A DNA stretch of 64,000 nucleotides from Posidonia oceanica (taxonomy: Eukaryota > Streptophyta > Magnoliopsida > Alismatales > Posidoniaceae), in NCBI GenBank assembly GCA_037176725.1, contig JAZBRS010000026.1:150609501-150673500 (forward strand), read 5' to 3'. The position numbers were made by a program, and so were the translations under genes. Under the pieces are notes generated by a model. That model saw only the letters and a program-made list of their open reading frames with translations. It was not told the origin of the DNA and did no database searches. This document shows positions 12,396-22,614 of this stretch, in pieces; position 1 is the first letter of the stretch, and every line of letters starts with the position of its first letter.

Positions 12396-12808
12396 GTCCC
12401 CCCAGGCTCGAGCAGAGTTCATCGCATTCCTGAAAGAATATGCGGATGTCTTCGCCTGGAGTTATGAAGATATGGTTGGCCTTGACATAGAGATAGTGGT
12501 GCACAATCTACCCTTGAACCCAGATGCCAAGCCAGTGAAGCAGAAGCTAAGAAGATGGCGACCACAGTGGTTGCTCATGATCAAAGAAGAGATAATGAAG
12601 CAGCTCAGAGTCAACTTTCTGAAGGTCGTTCTTTATCCTGAGTGGCTGGCAAACATTGTACCTGTGCCCAAGAAAGATGGCCGAGTCCGGATTTGCATCG
12701 ACTATAGGGACCTGAATAAGGCGAGTCCCAAGGATGATTTCCCATTGCCTCACATTAACATCCTAGTCGACAATACAGCAGGCCACAAGATGCTCTCCTT
12801 CATGGACA
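12396..12808 (+). pseudogene. Reverse transcriptase fragment of G1 (N-terminal half)
   Basis: Typical Tat RT sequence: EYADVFAWSYEDM, PVKQKLRRWRP, then VPKKDGRVRICIDYRDLNK and ASPKDDFPLPHI. The match to G4's RT stops at KMLSFMD (about 12808), where the sequence jumps to integrase. The YVDD catalytic motif, the thumb, both RNase H domains and the N-terminal half of integrase are missing. G1 therefore cannot have made its own enzyme after this deletion. Confidence 0.9.
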
Positions 12809-13478
12809 GCACTCTGTCATCTCTGATAATGGCACAAACTTCATTGCCAAAAGGACCGAGGAATACCTGTAGAGTCTCAAGATCAAGCATCATAGATCCT
12901 CGCCCTATCGGCCACAGATGAACGGAGCAGTGGAGTCTGCAAACAAGAACATTGTTAAAATCCTGAAGAAGATGGTAGAAACCCATAGGGATTGGCATGA
13001 TAAGCTCCCGTACGCGCTCTGGGCATACAGGACATCAATTTGGACCTCGACGGGAGCCACCCCGTACTCTCTGGTGTACGGCATGGAAGCGGTGTTACCT
13101 GTCGAAGTAGAGATCTCCTCACTGCGGATCCTACGAGAAGTTGAGTTGGAAGAGGCAGAATGGGTCGAAGACCGCTGCGTCCAACTGAATCTGATTGATG
13201 AGCATAGACTACAAGCTATGCACAATGCTCACTGTTACCAGAAACGGATGGCTAGAGCATTCCTGAAGAAAGTCCAGCCCAGAAACTTTCAGCCAGGAGA
13301 TCTCGTTTTGTGCGCCATTCATTTACCTGACGGTCGAGGCAAATTCCGACCTAACTGGCGTGGCCCCTTTGTGGTTAAGCAGATCTTCTCGAATGGCGCT
13401 GTAACTCTTGAGGACATGGACCAGGTTGAGCAGTCCGAGTCGGTCAACGTGTGCTACCTCAAGAAGTACTATCAGTAG
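12809..13478 (+). pseudogene. Integrase C-terminal fragment of G1
   Basis: After the deletion junction the frame resumes with ISDNGTNF (second catalytic Asp), broken by TAG at 12870 (CTG TAG AGT), then NGAVESANKN (catalytic Glu), the GPY-like tail (GRGKFRPNWRGPFVV) and LEDMDQVEQ. It ends KKYYQ then TAG at 13476. The zinc-binding domain and first catalytic Asp are absent. From 12873 on it is open. Comparing the two junction points with G4 gives about 2.2 kb deleted. Confidence 0.9.
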
Positions 13479-14817
13479 CCTGGAGCAGCCGTTGCAGATC
13501 ACTCTCCTTCGTCCCACCTCTTGTACTCCCACCCTTTGCATGCTTTCGCCCCTTTTCTCATCCTATTTCCCCTGCCTTTGCCCCTGTGCACCTTCATACA
13601 CCGCTTTGTTCTATCTTCTCCATCTTTGTCACTGCATTCTCGTACGTTCCGTCCCTTATCCCTTTTACAATCATCATTGTCATCCTCTCAAATCATGCAT
13701 TGCATATTGCCCGGTGATGAGAACCGGAGATGCTTGCCTGCTGCAGAAGGAGTCTCCCGACCTCACCTGACACTACTTAGATGCCCTAGCTAGTGAGGGA
13801 GCCACCACTCAATGAGAGCGGGCGAAATGCCCAAACACCTAAGGACTTACACTCCTAGAAGAATGCTAGGCGTCAGCCGGGAGGGAATACATGTCTAAGC
13901 CTGGATGTGTAAGAAAAGAAAGAAAGAGAAAGCCCAAGTTCACACCAGAAAGTCCTAGCCCCATGTCTTAGAAGCCAGGCACCCACTTCCTCTAGGGTTG
14001 GGATAATGGGGACCTGCAAGCCAAAAAAAAAAAAAAAAAAGGGAGAATGATAGAAAAGGAAAAGAGAATGATAAGAAAAGAAAAAAGGAAAAAGCAAAAG
14101 TCAACTCCAAAAAATGAAGGCAAGCCGAGTAATCTCGCACCCTTCACCTACCCCAGAGGAGACCCAAAAGTCAAGCCAAGTCCTCCCTGTCTCCAAGACA
14201 AGGGCGGGGACGGTCCCACACCCCTTTATAGAAGCAAAAGAGACAAGAAAAGGGAAAAGAGTTGATAAAAGTCCTTAAGAGTTTGGTATGTAGCCCGTCC
14301 TTTCTACACTACCACCAAACATAGCCAACGTCCTTTTCCAGAGTGCCACAGACAAGTTAGGAGTCTGAGTAGAGTCTAGTGAGTTAGGAACTGCTCCATT
14401 CCTAAACAGTAGACACCAAAGCACTCCGTATGCTGAGGGCAAACCACTCCAATCATTAATCATGCATACATCTGCATTTCCAATCATCTCATCCCCCTCT
14501 AATCATTCTGCCTTGCAAGACCTGCTCTGGCACTGAGACAGTACTCCTACTCAGCACGCGTTGGCATCATCGAGCTGTGCTGGTCCAGGACTCCTGCTAG
14601 TCCCTGCCCCTGTGCCAACAGAATCCCCTACTTATATGTGCTTAATTGCTATGCTCTGAATATTCACTGCTAAATATGTTGAATTGCTTTACCAGTTTCA
14701 GAATCTCCTTACAGTCAATGGTCATGTACTAGTATGAAATCTGATGGTCTACAGTCTTGGTAACAGGTACCTGAAGATCCTGCAGCAGCTATCTGCCTAT
14801 ATTCTGCGATCTGCGCA
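13479..14817 (+). other. Conserved non-coding spacer between pol and PMD ORF (G1)
   Basis: No ORF of note. Two blocks recur in G3 and G4: around 13760-13870 (GAGGGAGCCACCACTCA, then GGACTTACAC), matching 37290-37400 and the minus strand of 58430-58530; and around 14276-14420 (CCAGAGTGCCAC, AGAGTCTAGTGAG), matching 37735-37890 and the minus strand of 57830-57990. A run of 18 A lies at about 14023-14040. Conservation of non-coding sequence suggests an RNA signal, perhaps for expressing the downstream ORF. Confidence 0.65.
14739..14766 (+). promoter_or_regulatory. Candidate 3' splice site ahead of the G1 PMD ORF
   Basis: CTGATGGTCTACAGTCTTGG then TAACAG before GTACCTGAAG, 52 bases upstream of the PMD ATG. 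CTGAT fits a plant branch-point consensus and CAG fits an acceptor. Nearly the same string precedes the PMD ORF in G3 (acceptor at 38523) and G4 (minus strand, 57485). The function is inferred. Confidence 0.4.
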
Positions 14818-16019
14818 ATGGGTTTCCCTACTCTAGTGACCCCAGCACACTGCTCTGAGAGCCTACGAGAATGGATTGGCAAGCTTACCCAAGAAGACTG
14901 CGAAAAGCTGCGCCTATGGGGCATTCCAATCAAGCTGCTGAAGGCCGCCGATGTAGAAGTGAGCCGCCATCTTCTGTGTGCCGCCGCAAGGTTCTGGAAA
15001 CCGGCACACCACGTCTTTCGCTTTGGCAGAACTGAACTAACACCCACGCTGGAAGAAGTGTGTCAGATCTGCGACTTCTCCAAGATCATGGGGCTGCCTA
15101 TCTTCATGAGGCGTGACGGATACCTTGAGGTCCTGAGCCAACTGACTGGGCTCCCCACTCGAAGCTACCAACAAAGACTGATCTGCACCAGCGGGCCTGA
15201 ACCCCTGCTTCGCCTAGCGCACTTTGATGATGTCATGAAAAGCGCGTCGAACTCGGAGACGAGCTGTGGTTCTGAGGGTTTGTCATCCGTTTCCTAGGCG
15301 AGCCGATCTTTACTCATGGTCGACTGACAGTGGCCATCGAGGTTGCAGAAATAGCACTTGCTGTGGTGACCCGGCAAATAGACCTGGCACCGGTTGTTCT
15401 GGCAGAAACATACCGCGGGCTGGACCGCATCTCACATCGCTGCCGCCACTTCCATGGCTGCGGGGCACTTATACAAGTCTGGCTAGCCGTGCACTTAGAG
15501 ATGGACCTTCTGCGCCCCCAGGTGCATGCCTTTGAAGCCTACTGCAGCAGCGGCCGTGCCAGAATAGTCAAGAGCGTCAAGGAAGAATACGAGAGGCTAT
15601 CAGCGCTGACCGACGACGCAGTAACCTGGCGTATCATTCCCTCCATGGCCGAACCATTCACTGTCTTCTTCAGCGCACGCGACACGCGGCTGATTGTACT
15701 ACCAGGATTCACTGCGGGTGTGGAATACCACCCTATCAGGGTTATGCGCCAGTTCGGCTTCCAGCAGGGTGCCTTTGTTGACAGCACAGCACCTAAGCTT
15801 CTTCAGACATATCCCCTCAGTACAACTGCCCCAACAAAGAAGCTGGCCAATCTGATGCAACATGGAGTGAGATCAACAGACATCGCAACTGCGAGAGGCG
15901 TAGGATGTACCCCTGAGTACGTGACCGAAGTCCAAGAGCTCTGGCCCATCAATGAAATTCCGCCAGGCGGCCCCCTGTTCTCCGACTCCAGGCAGTCAAA
16001 GAAGGCCCGAACCGGCTAG
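14818..16019 (+). pseudogene. Plant mobile domain (PMD)-like protein of G1
   Basis: The ATG (MGFPTLVTPAHCSE) opens a frame to 15297 that resumes one frame over until 16019. Length is 1202 nt against 1203 in G3, so a single lost base near 15240 explains the break; a TGA then follows in the resumed frame. Landmarks are HVFRFGRTELTPTLEEVCQI (residues about 65-85), ending FGR-ELTPTLEEV-IC as in PMD (aminotransferase-like) proteins, then ISHRCRHFHGCGAL, FEAYCSS, VTWRIIPS and QFGFQQGAFVD. PMD proteins (MAIN/MAIL type) are nuclear plant proteins linked to silencing and genome stability, and PMD sequences are known from transposons. Its role here is unknown. No signal peptide or membrane segment is seen. 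Confidence 0.75.
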
Positions 16020-16399
16020 AGCACTTATGCAGCTACTATGTAGTTTCCTTTCAAGTTATGCTGTATCTTTTGGCCTGACACAAGCATGTAATCAACAGTT
16101 CTTTCAATGCAAAAGTGTTTTCTGCTGTCTCCTTGCACTTCAAGACTGCTTAATGCATTTCATAATCATTGTCAACCTTATCTTGAGGCCTCTGTCTAGA
16201 CTTGCTGCCAACACCACGCAGGAAAATCCTCAGCAGTCAATTCGGAGTCCAGAACCTCTGCAGACTCACACCGTCAAGGCAAGCCATCAAGCATCCCCAG
16301 CTGAGTCTCCGTCGGGCTAGTACCCCAAACTACTCGTCTGACAAACACGACAGTTTTGTCTTCACCCTTTGCTTTCGATGCCAAGGACACGCTGGCCAA

Positions 16400-16426
16400 C
16401 CCCTGGCATCATCCTGATACCAGGGG
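16400..16426 (+). repeat. 11-bp-stem hairpin downstream of PMD (G1)
   Basis: CCCCTGGCATC - ATCCT - GATACCAGGGG. There is one mismatch-type position in the stem (C opposite A). The same hairpin occurs at 40282-40310 (perfect arms, different loop) and at 55840-55866 (minus orientation, one different mismatch). Confidence 0.75.
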
Positions 16427-16524
16427 CATCTTTTGATTGTCCCTTGGTATCATTCTCCCTCTCTTCCCCTAATGATATTCTTGGTATCATGAGATGATTC
16501 GCTCTCGCGAAAACCATTCACTTG

Positions 16525-16875
16525 CCGGCCGATAAGTCCGATATCTTATCATTCCTTCATCCCCTCTTTGCCGGTCGATAAGTCCGATATCTTATCATTC
16601 TATTCTTTCATTCATTTGCCAGCCGATAAGTCCGATATCTTATCATCTCTCTCCCTTTGCCGACCGATAAGTCCGATATCTTATCACTCCTTCATCCCCC
16701 CTTTTGCCGGCCGATAAGTCCGATATCTTATCATTCTATTCTTTCATTCATTTGCCGGCCGATAAGTCCGATATCTTATCATTCTATTCTTTCATTCATT
16801 TGCCGGCCGATAAGTCCGATATCGTATCACCCTTTTCCCTTTGCTGGTCGATAAGTCCGATATCTTATCAATCCT
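16525..16875 (+). repeat. Hairpin array of G1, GATAAG/CTTATC type
   Basis: Eight units of GATAAGTCCGATATCTTATC (one with CGTATC), usually preceded by GCCGGCC or GCCGGTC and spaced by short T/C-rich linkers of uneven length. Each unit forms a 6-bp stem with the loop TCCGATAT. One more unit is at about 17902. The opposite-strand version fills 55390-55750 of G4. Confidence 0.9.
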
Positions 16876-17059
16876 TTTCTTATCGATTTCAATCAATCAC
16901 TCACTCTCTTTCTTATCAATATCAAGCAATCCTCTTTTTCTTATCAATATCAATCAATCCTCTTTTCTTATCAATTTCAATCAATCACTCTCTTTTTCTT
17001 ATCAATATCAATCAATCCTCTTTTTCTTATCAATCAATCATCAATCAATCAATCAATCT

Positions 17060-17905
17060 CCACTCTTTCCGGTTGATAGGACCGTAAACTATCATCTTGG
17101 GCTGGTGTCTTATTCAGCTCGCAGTTGTGTTATACGGCTGACATCCAGTAACTGTCCCTCGTAATTACACTTTCCGGTTGATAGGGCTGTAAACTATCAT
17201 TCTCTGGCTGATGATCCAAAACTCATCCTTGGCTGATATCCGAAACTATCACTTGCAATTACGTTATACGGCCGACATCCAGTAACTGTCCCTTGCAATT
17301 GCACTTTCCGGTTGATAGGACTGTAAACTATCGCTTTTGGTTGATAGGCTCGTAAACTATCGCTCCCAGTTGATAGGCCCATAAACGATTGCTTCCGGTT
17401 GATAGGACTGTAAACTATCACTTGCAATTGTATTATACGGCTAATAACCAGTAACTATCCCTCATGATTGCGCTTTCTGGTTGATAGGTCCGTAAACTAT
17501 CGCTCCCGGTTGATAGGTCCGTAAACTATCGCTCCCGGTTGATAGGCCCGTAAACTATCGCTTCCGGTTGATAGGCCCATAAACTATCGCTGCGCCAATC
17601 ATGTTATACGGCTGATATCCAGTAACTATCACTCGCAAATGCCCTTTCTGGTTGATAGGTCCGTAAACTATCCCTCCCGGTTGATAGGCCCGTAAACTAT
17701 CGCTCCCGGTTGATAGGTCCGTAAACTATCGCTTCCGGTTGATAGGTCCGTAAACTATCATTCTCTGGCATTTGCATTATACGATTGATATCTAGTAACT
17801 ATCACTCACAACTGCTTCCGGTTGATAGGACCGTAAACTATCGCTTTCGGTTGATAGGTCCGTAAACTATCACTCTCGGTTGCTAGGACCGTAAACTATC
17901 TGGCC
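17060..17905 (+). repeat. Mixed hairpin array of G1, mainly GATAG/CTATC type
   Basis: Mostly CCGGTTGATAGGTCCGTAAA then CTATCGC units of about 28-30 bp (roughly twenty), interspersed with GCTGATATCCAGTAACTATC (GATA/TATC arms) and GATGATCCAAAACTCATC (GATGA/TCATC arms). Loops keep TCC or TCCG while arms differ but stay complementary. Confidence 0.85.
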
Positions 17906-18375
17906 GATAAGTCCGACATCTTATCACCCTCTTCGCGCAACCTTGTCTCAGGAAGGCATAGTCCCGCAACCCCTTGCGATAAGAGAGTCATCCCCTATCC
18001 CCTCGCGCTTCTTTTGCCAGCTTGCTCCCCAGGCGGGGACAAGCTGCACTTTTCTTTCCCGCCTTGTTGCGCAAGTTTGGCCTGTCTGCCAGTTCCTTGC
18101 GCTACATCGCGCCTTCCTTTAGCATTTCTTTGGCATTATCTCTGCACCTTCAATGCTAGCATTACATACTAGTCTAACATCATCAATATCGTCTGCACCG
18201 CATCAGCATTCTTATCTGTACTAACTTTTGCACTAACATTTGCATTGCATCTGCATTAGCATGCATTGCATTCCATCCATCTGCATCTCTTGCATTGCGG
18301 TGACGGGCTACGACGTTCGGTGCACCCGCCGAATAAGTAACTCACGCCGATAGCAAATCATTTGGCTCTCCGGTC

Positions 18376-18395
18376 AAATGGGGTGTCCTGTCAAC
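18376..18395 (+). promoter_or_regulatory. Inverted partner of the LTR start, upstream of the G1 polypurine tract
   Basis: AAATGGGGTGTCCTGTCAAC can pair with GTTGACACCCCATTT at 18445-18459, leaving CCT as a bulge and the polypurine tract in the loop. Related strings sit in the same place in G2 (25839), G3 (42684) and G4 (54138-54154, opposite strand). Confidence 0.5.
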
Positions 18396-18430
18396 CTTGA
18401 GCAGCGGCCTCGGTCCCCTTGACCTCGCTT

Positions 18431-18443
18431 AGGGAGGGGCATC
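18431..18443 (+). promoter_or_regulatory. Polypurine tract of G1
   Basis: AGGGAGGGGCATC lies directly before the LTR's TGTTGAC. It is the plus-strand primer of reverse transcription. The same (GA)GGGGCATC precedes the LTR in G2, G3 and G4. Confidence 0.85.
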
Positions 18444-20879
18444 TGTTGACACCCCATTTCGACAGGGCTGAATTGGCGGATCTCTCTGCCGGCTAGGAAA
18501 AACCCAAAACTACACCTCTCTCATCACCCTTCCATTCAAATCAAAACTCCAACACAAACCTCAAAACCAAATCCAGAACTACACCCATTTTCTAACCCAA
18601 AAAAAAACCACTCCAAAATCCTCTCAAAACCTTAGCCTAAAACCATCCAAAACCTTACCCTAAAACCATCCAACTCTAGGTCCAAACCTACACCTCTCCC
18701 TTCCTCTTTCCCTCCAAAACCAGCCTAAACTTAACCTAGAATCACACCCCTTTCCCAAGCCCAAAAACTAACCAAAAATCAGAGGAGAACTCACCATCCC
18801 TGACTTAGCAAATCCATCAAAAATCCTAGAAAATTTCAAACCAAAACTACTAAAAATCCTAGAAAATCTAGGTAAAACTACCCTTTTTCTACACCTCAAA
18901 ACCCTTCCAAAACTTTCCCAAAACCAAACCCAAACCCTAGGTCGCACACTAGAGACCTCAGGTCACACACCCACCAAATTTCACCTCTTTCTAAATCTTT
19001 AACTCCTTCATTTACCCAAATTATCCTTTTATTTCTCCTGGATTATTCTTTTCTCTCTCCTCTCTCTCTCCTGATTATCCTCCTTCTTTTCGCTCCCTTC
19101 TCTCTCTTCTTCTTGCCTGGCTGTGGGCCCCCCTTGTGCGTCTATCTCTTCTCAATCTTATTTCTATTTTATCCTATTTTTAACATTTTCTTTAATTTTC
19201 TAAAAAATTGTTTTCTTTCAACTCCCCCCTTTCTTCTTTATTCCTACTTTTCTCCTTTTTCTTGTTCCTTTTTCTTTTCCTTTCTCCCTTCTGATAAGTC
19301 TTCAAAAAACCCATAAAAACCTTCAAAACTCTAAGATAAAAGAAAAACAAATCAGAATCCTAAGAAAAATAATTAAAAAACTTAAACAAACATTTAAAAA
19401 CAAAAACCTAACTAAATCTAACTAAAACCAGAAACCAAGAATGCAAGCTAAAAAATGCCAAACAAACAAAAAGAAAATGCTATAAAATCAAAGAAAAAAA
19501 CCAAGATATAATCAAAACAAGCTAGAGTAAAAACCCTACTAAACACAATCAAAAAACAAATCCTAAAAAGAAAGAAAACAATTAAAAACACTAAGGCAAG
19601 TAATTAAGAAAAAAAACTTGACTTAACAATCCTAAAAGAAACAATTTGAAAACTTAATTGAAAAGAAAAAAACAAACAATCAAAAATTTAAAAACGCTTA
19701 ATTAAACAAGAAAAACTTAACTAAAAGATATTAAAAGAATCCAACAAACAAAATCAAATTTAAAACAAGACTTAAACAAAACCCTAAAGGACTAAAATAA
19801 AAAATCTAAAACTCACCCTAATTAATTTAAAAACAATCCATTAAAAATCCTAATTAAAATCCCAACTCAACAAGAAAAACTTAATAAGAAAAACCTAACT
19901 AAGAACAATTAAAAATTTTAACAAATATTTAAAACAAGATCAAGAAGCAAATTAAAAGAGAATTTAAAATCCTAATCAAACATTAAAACTCTTCCTAATT
20001 AACCAATTAAAAACAACCATTAAAAACCTAATCTAAAAATCCTAAACTTAAAAACAACCACCTTAAATTGTTTCCAAACTTTTCCATATTTCTATCCTAA
20101 TTTTATTTTAATTTTCTTTCTTTTTTTCTTTCTTCCTTCCTCTTCTTCCTTTCTCTTTCCTTTTCTTTTTCACTTTTTCTTTTCCTAGTTGGCAGGCCCA
20201 CGGCCCACACCCGCAGTTCTCTTCCTCCTTCCCTCCTTCTCTTCTTCTTCTTCTTCCATTCTTCTCCCTCACTCTCAATCTACAAACGACAACACCTCAC
20301 CTCCTTGGTTTTTTTAAAAAAGCCTTCACCTGACAGCCACCATGACTCTCCAACACTCCTCCACTACCCACGACCTCCATCACCACCTTACCCTATGGCC
20401 TGAAACCAAAGACCAAGACCCATTCCCTCTCCCCTTGACCATTGAAATCAGTGGAAAAGAAGGAGAACAAAATCAAGAAAATTCACTCCAGACGAACACT
20501 TTTTCGACACACCTGCAAACACCAGATCTCCAGCTCTCTCACCCTTCTTCCAGAACCCAAAAACACCCTCAATCCTTCCCAGAATCCTCCCCCAAAGTGG
20601 CCAGCACCCAAACACTTCCAGAACCGCCTTCATCACTGAAAATCTACCACTACAAGCATCAAAAAATTCTCAAACTCCACCATCGTACTCACCAAGCTCC
20701 CACCTTCACAACCCACCCGACATCTCACCACGAAACACCCCACAGCTCCTACACTTCACTACAAACACCTTCGGTCCCTTTTTTTTCAAAAACTTCAAAC
20801 ACCCATAACTCTCTCCACACCTAGTAGAATCCACTTCTGTTTCTTCCTACACATTCCCCAGCTAACCACCTAGCCGCCC

Positions 20880-21428
20880 GTGCCCTTGGCTCAGCCTGGA
20901 ATGTCGGACAACGCCGCACCCACCTCAGCCTTCACAGTGAGGGCTCGGTCGAGCCAGAATCCACTCCGGGCTGTAGAACTCACTTCTGGAAGCTCCGTCA
21001 TCTTCCCTAGAGGCCAAGGAACTCCCCCGAGCCACCCCAACCACCTAGCACGCCGCCACGCGCCGTCGCCACCTCTTCCCGGCCGGCCGAAAACCACCTA
21101 GGTGGGTGGCCTTCTCCAGCGCGCGAAATGGGCGAAACACCTCTCCTCCGGCTTCCCCTCTTCCTCCTCTAGCTCCTCGACCTTTCCCCGAGGCGTTTCG
21201 TCGACCACGCCGCCCGCACGACCTCGCCGGACTTGCTGTCTTCTTCGGCGCCAGGCACTCCAGCAGCAGCCGACGTCGCCGTCCGGTGCCACCACGCGTC
21301 GCCGAAGGCCGCCGGTCGCTCCGCCCCGCGCGCCGGCCTCCCCTGCGCTCCGCCCGGGCCAGGCCGTGTCCTCCCCCGCCGTTCCAGCAGAGTCCGCCGG
21401 TGAGCTCCGGCCATAGCTCCTGTAGCAG
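20880..21428 (+). promoter_or_regulatory. GC-rich block of the G1 LTR ending in donor-like CAG|GTAAGC
   Basis: GC content rises sharply compared with the A/C-rich DNA before and the T-rich DNA after. It ends in GTAGCAG|GTAAGC (junction 21428/21429). All other LTRs here have such a block with an AG|GT at its downstream edge: LTR-A 2468, LTR-B 32124, G2 27279, G3 43486, G4 52066. Several frames are open by composition alone. It may be a transcribed leader exon; this is inference. Confidence 0.4.
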
Positions 21429-22488
21429 GTAAGCAACAGGTTTGCTTTTCTTTTTTTTCATTTTTTGTTAACATAGTATGTTTGCCTCACATTGCATTGC
21501 CATCATGTTAAGTTTTTAATTTTGCACTTAGGTCTTGCCCGATTTAAAACTCATTTAAATCCATATTGAAATCGTATTGAATTGCGGTTAAAATCTATAT
21601 TTTTGCTTATTTGCACTCTCGTCCAGCTGCAGTTCATTTCCTTTAACTATCTTTTAAATTAAGTCCTGCATGTTTCTTTTATTTCATGTTGGTCCTCTGC
21701 TATTGTGGTTCTAATTATACTTCTTTAGATCTAGTCTAGTTAGTTGCTTTATTTGCGTATCAGTCCAATCTTAGTTCAACATAGCTTGCTGTGCTTTACT
21801 GTCTGCCCCAGCATCTTTTTATTTTTGCAATTAGGTCCTTTAGTTGTTAAATGCCATCTAAATGCTTGCTGTTTACCTTATTAAATTGCTGTTAAGTCCT
21901 GATCTTTGCCTTATTTGCAATATGGTCCTCTGATCTGTTATCAAGCATTCTATTTTCATCTTTCATTTACTGCATTGCATTCTTAGCCCTTGTTTCCTGA
22001 TTTTTGCACATAGGTCCTTTGCATAATGCATAGCATGCATTTAGCTTGCATTTTTCTTACAAAAATTGCATTTCAACCCCTGCATGTTTTAAAATTGCAT
22101 ATAGGTCTTTCATTTGATTGCAAAACTTATTCCAATGCATGTTTACCTTATTAGATTGCATTTTAAACCCTGCATCTTGCAAAATTGCATTCAGACCCCT
22201 CAAGTTTTCAAAAATCTTGCATTTAGGCTCCTAATGTTTCAAGATCTTTGCATTTAGGCCCCCGCTTTTTTCAAAACTGGCATATAGGTTCCTAAGTCTT
22301 CTGAAAAGTCATTCTTAGGTTCCTTCTCGCGTTCTTGCATGCATTTGCACCAATGCATTCTTGCATTTGGCATTCCTTGCACACACAAGCACACTTAGCT
22401 CCCATTTACATGGGAGGACCTGTTTTGCACACCCCTAGGACCTCCTGTACACCTAGATCCATTCTTCTCCCCTGTTCTAGCCCCTCTG

Positions 22489-22614
22489 CCTTGAAGCTGG
22501 GATATCTTCAGATCCGGCCGTTGGATCTTCTCGACCAAGCTACCTGGACGACCCCAGTGGAGCGCTCTTCAGCATGGATCAAGCAGATCCCAGATCAGGC
22601 TTCAGATTTCCCAG
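22489..22614 (+). other. Exon-like conserved block in G1 LTR with donor-like CCCAG|GTAAGT
   Basis: Conserved with LTR-A (733-890) and LTR-B (30728-30885), both on minus, and weakly with G4 (49795-49945), where GT has become AT. In G1 a possible acceptor CCCCTGTTCTAG precedes it (near 22481), but the other copies read CTGG there, so the acceptor is doubtful. Confidence 0.4.

Larger units (their letters stand above)
16020..18430 (+). other. G1 3' UTR
   Basis: Non-coding. In order: a 370-bp lead, an 11-bp-stem hairpin (16400-16426), a GATAAG/CTTATC hairpin array (16525-16875), a degraded TTATCAATATCAATCAATCC stretch (16870-17060), a mixed array dominated by GATAG/CTATC hairpins (17060-17905), a C-rich stretch with a CTTG-CTCCCC/GGGG-CAAG hairpin near 18026, GCATT-rich sequence (18120-18300) and a block conserved in all four elements (18290-18430). 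G3 and G4 have the same order. Confidence 0.75.

Noticed and set aside
12809..12921. Novel RT C-terminus (STLSSLIMAQ...)
   Set aside because: It is integrase sequence read in the wrong frame after the deletion junction.
14023..14040. Poly-A run as the tail of an inserted cDNA or SINE
   Set aside because: No target duplication or A/B box seen; G3 and G4 have A- or T-rich runs at comparable places, so it belongs to the spacer.
20342..20824. 160-codon ORF in G1 LTR (Ser/Thr/His/Pro-rich)
   Set aside because: Lies in A/C-rich low-complexity DNA. LTR-A and LTR-B have only loosely similar, unconserved frames at the same place.
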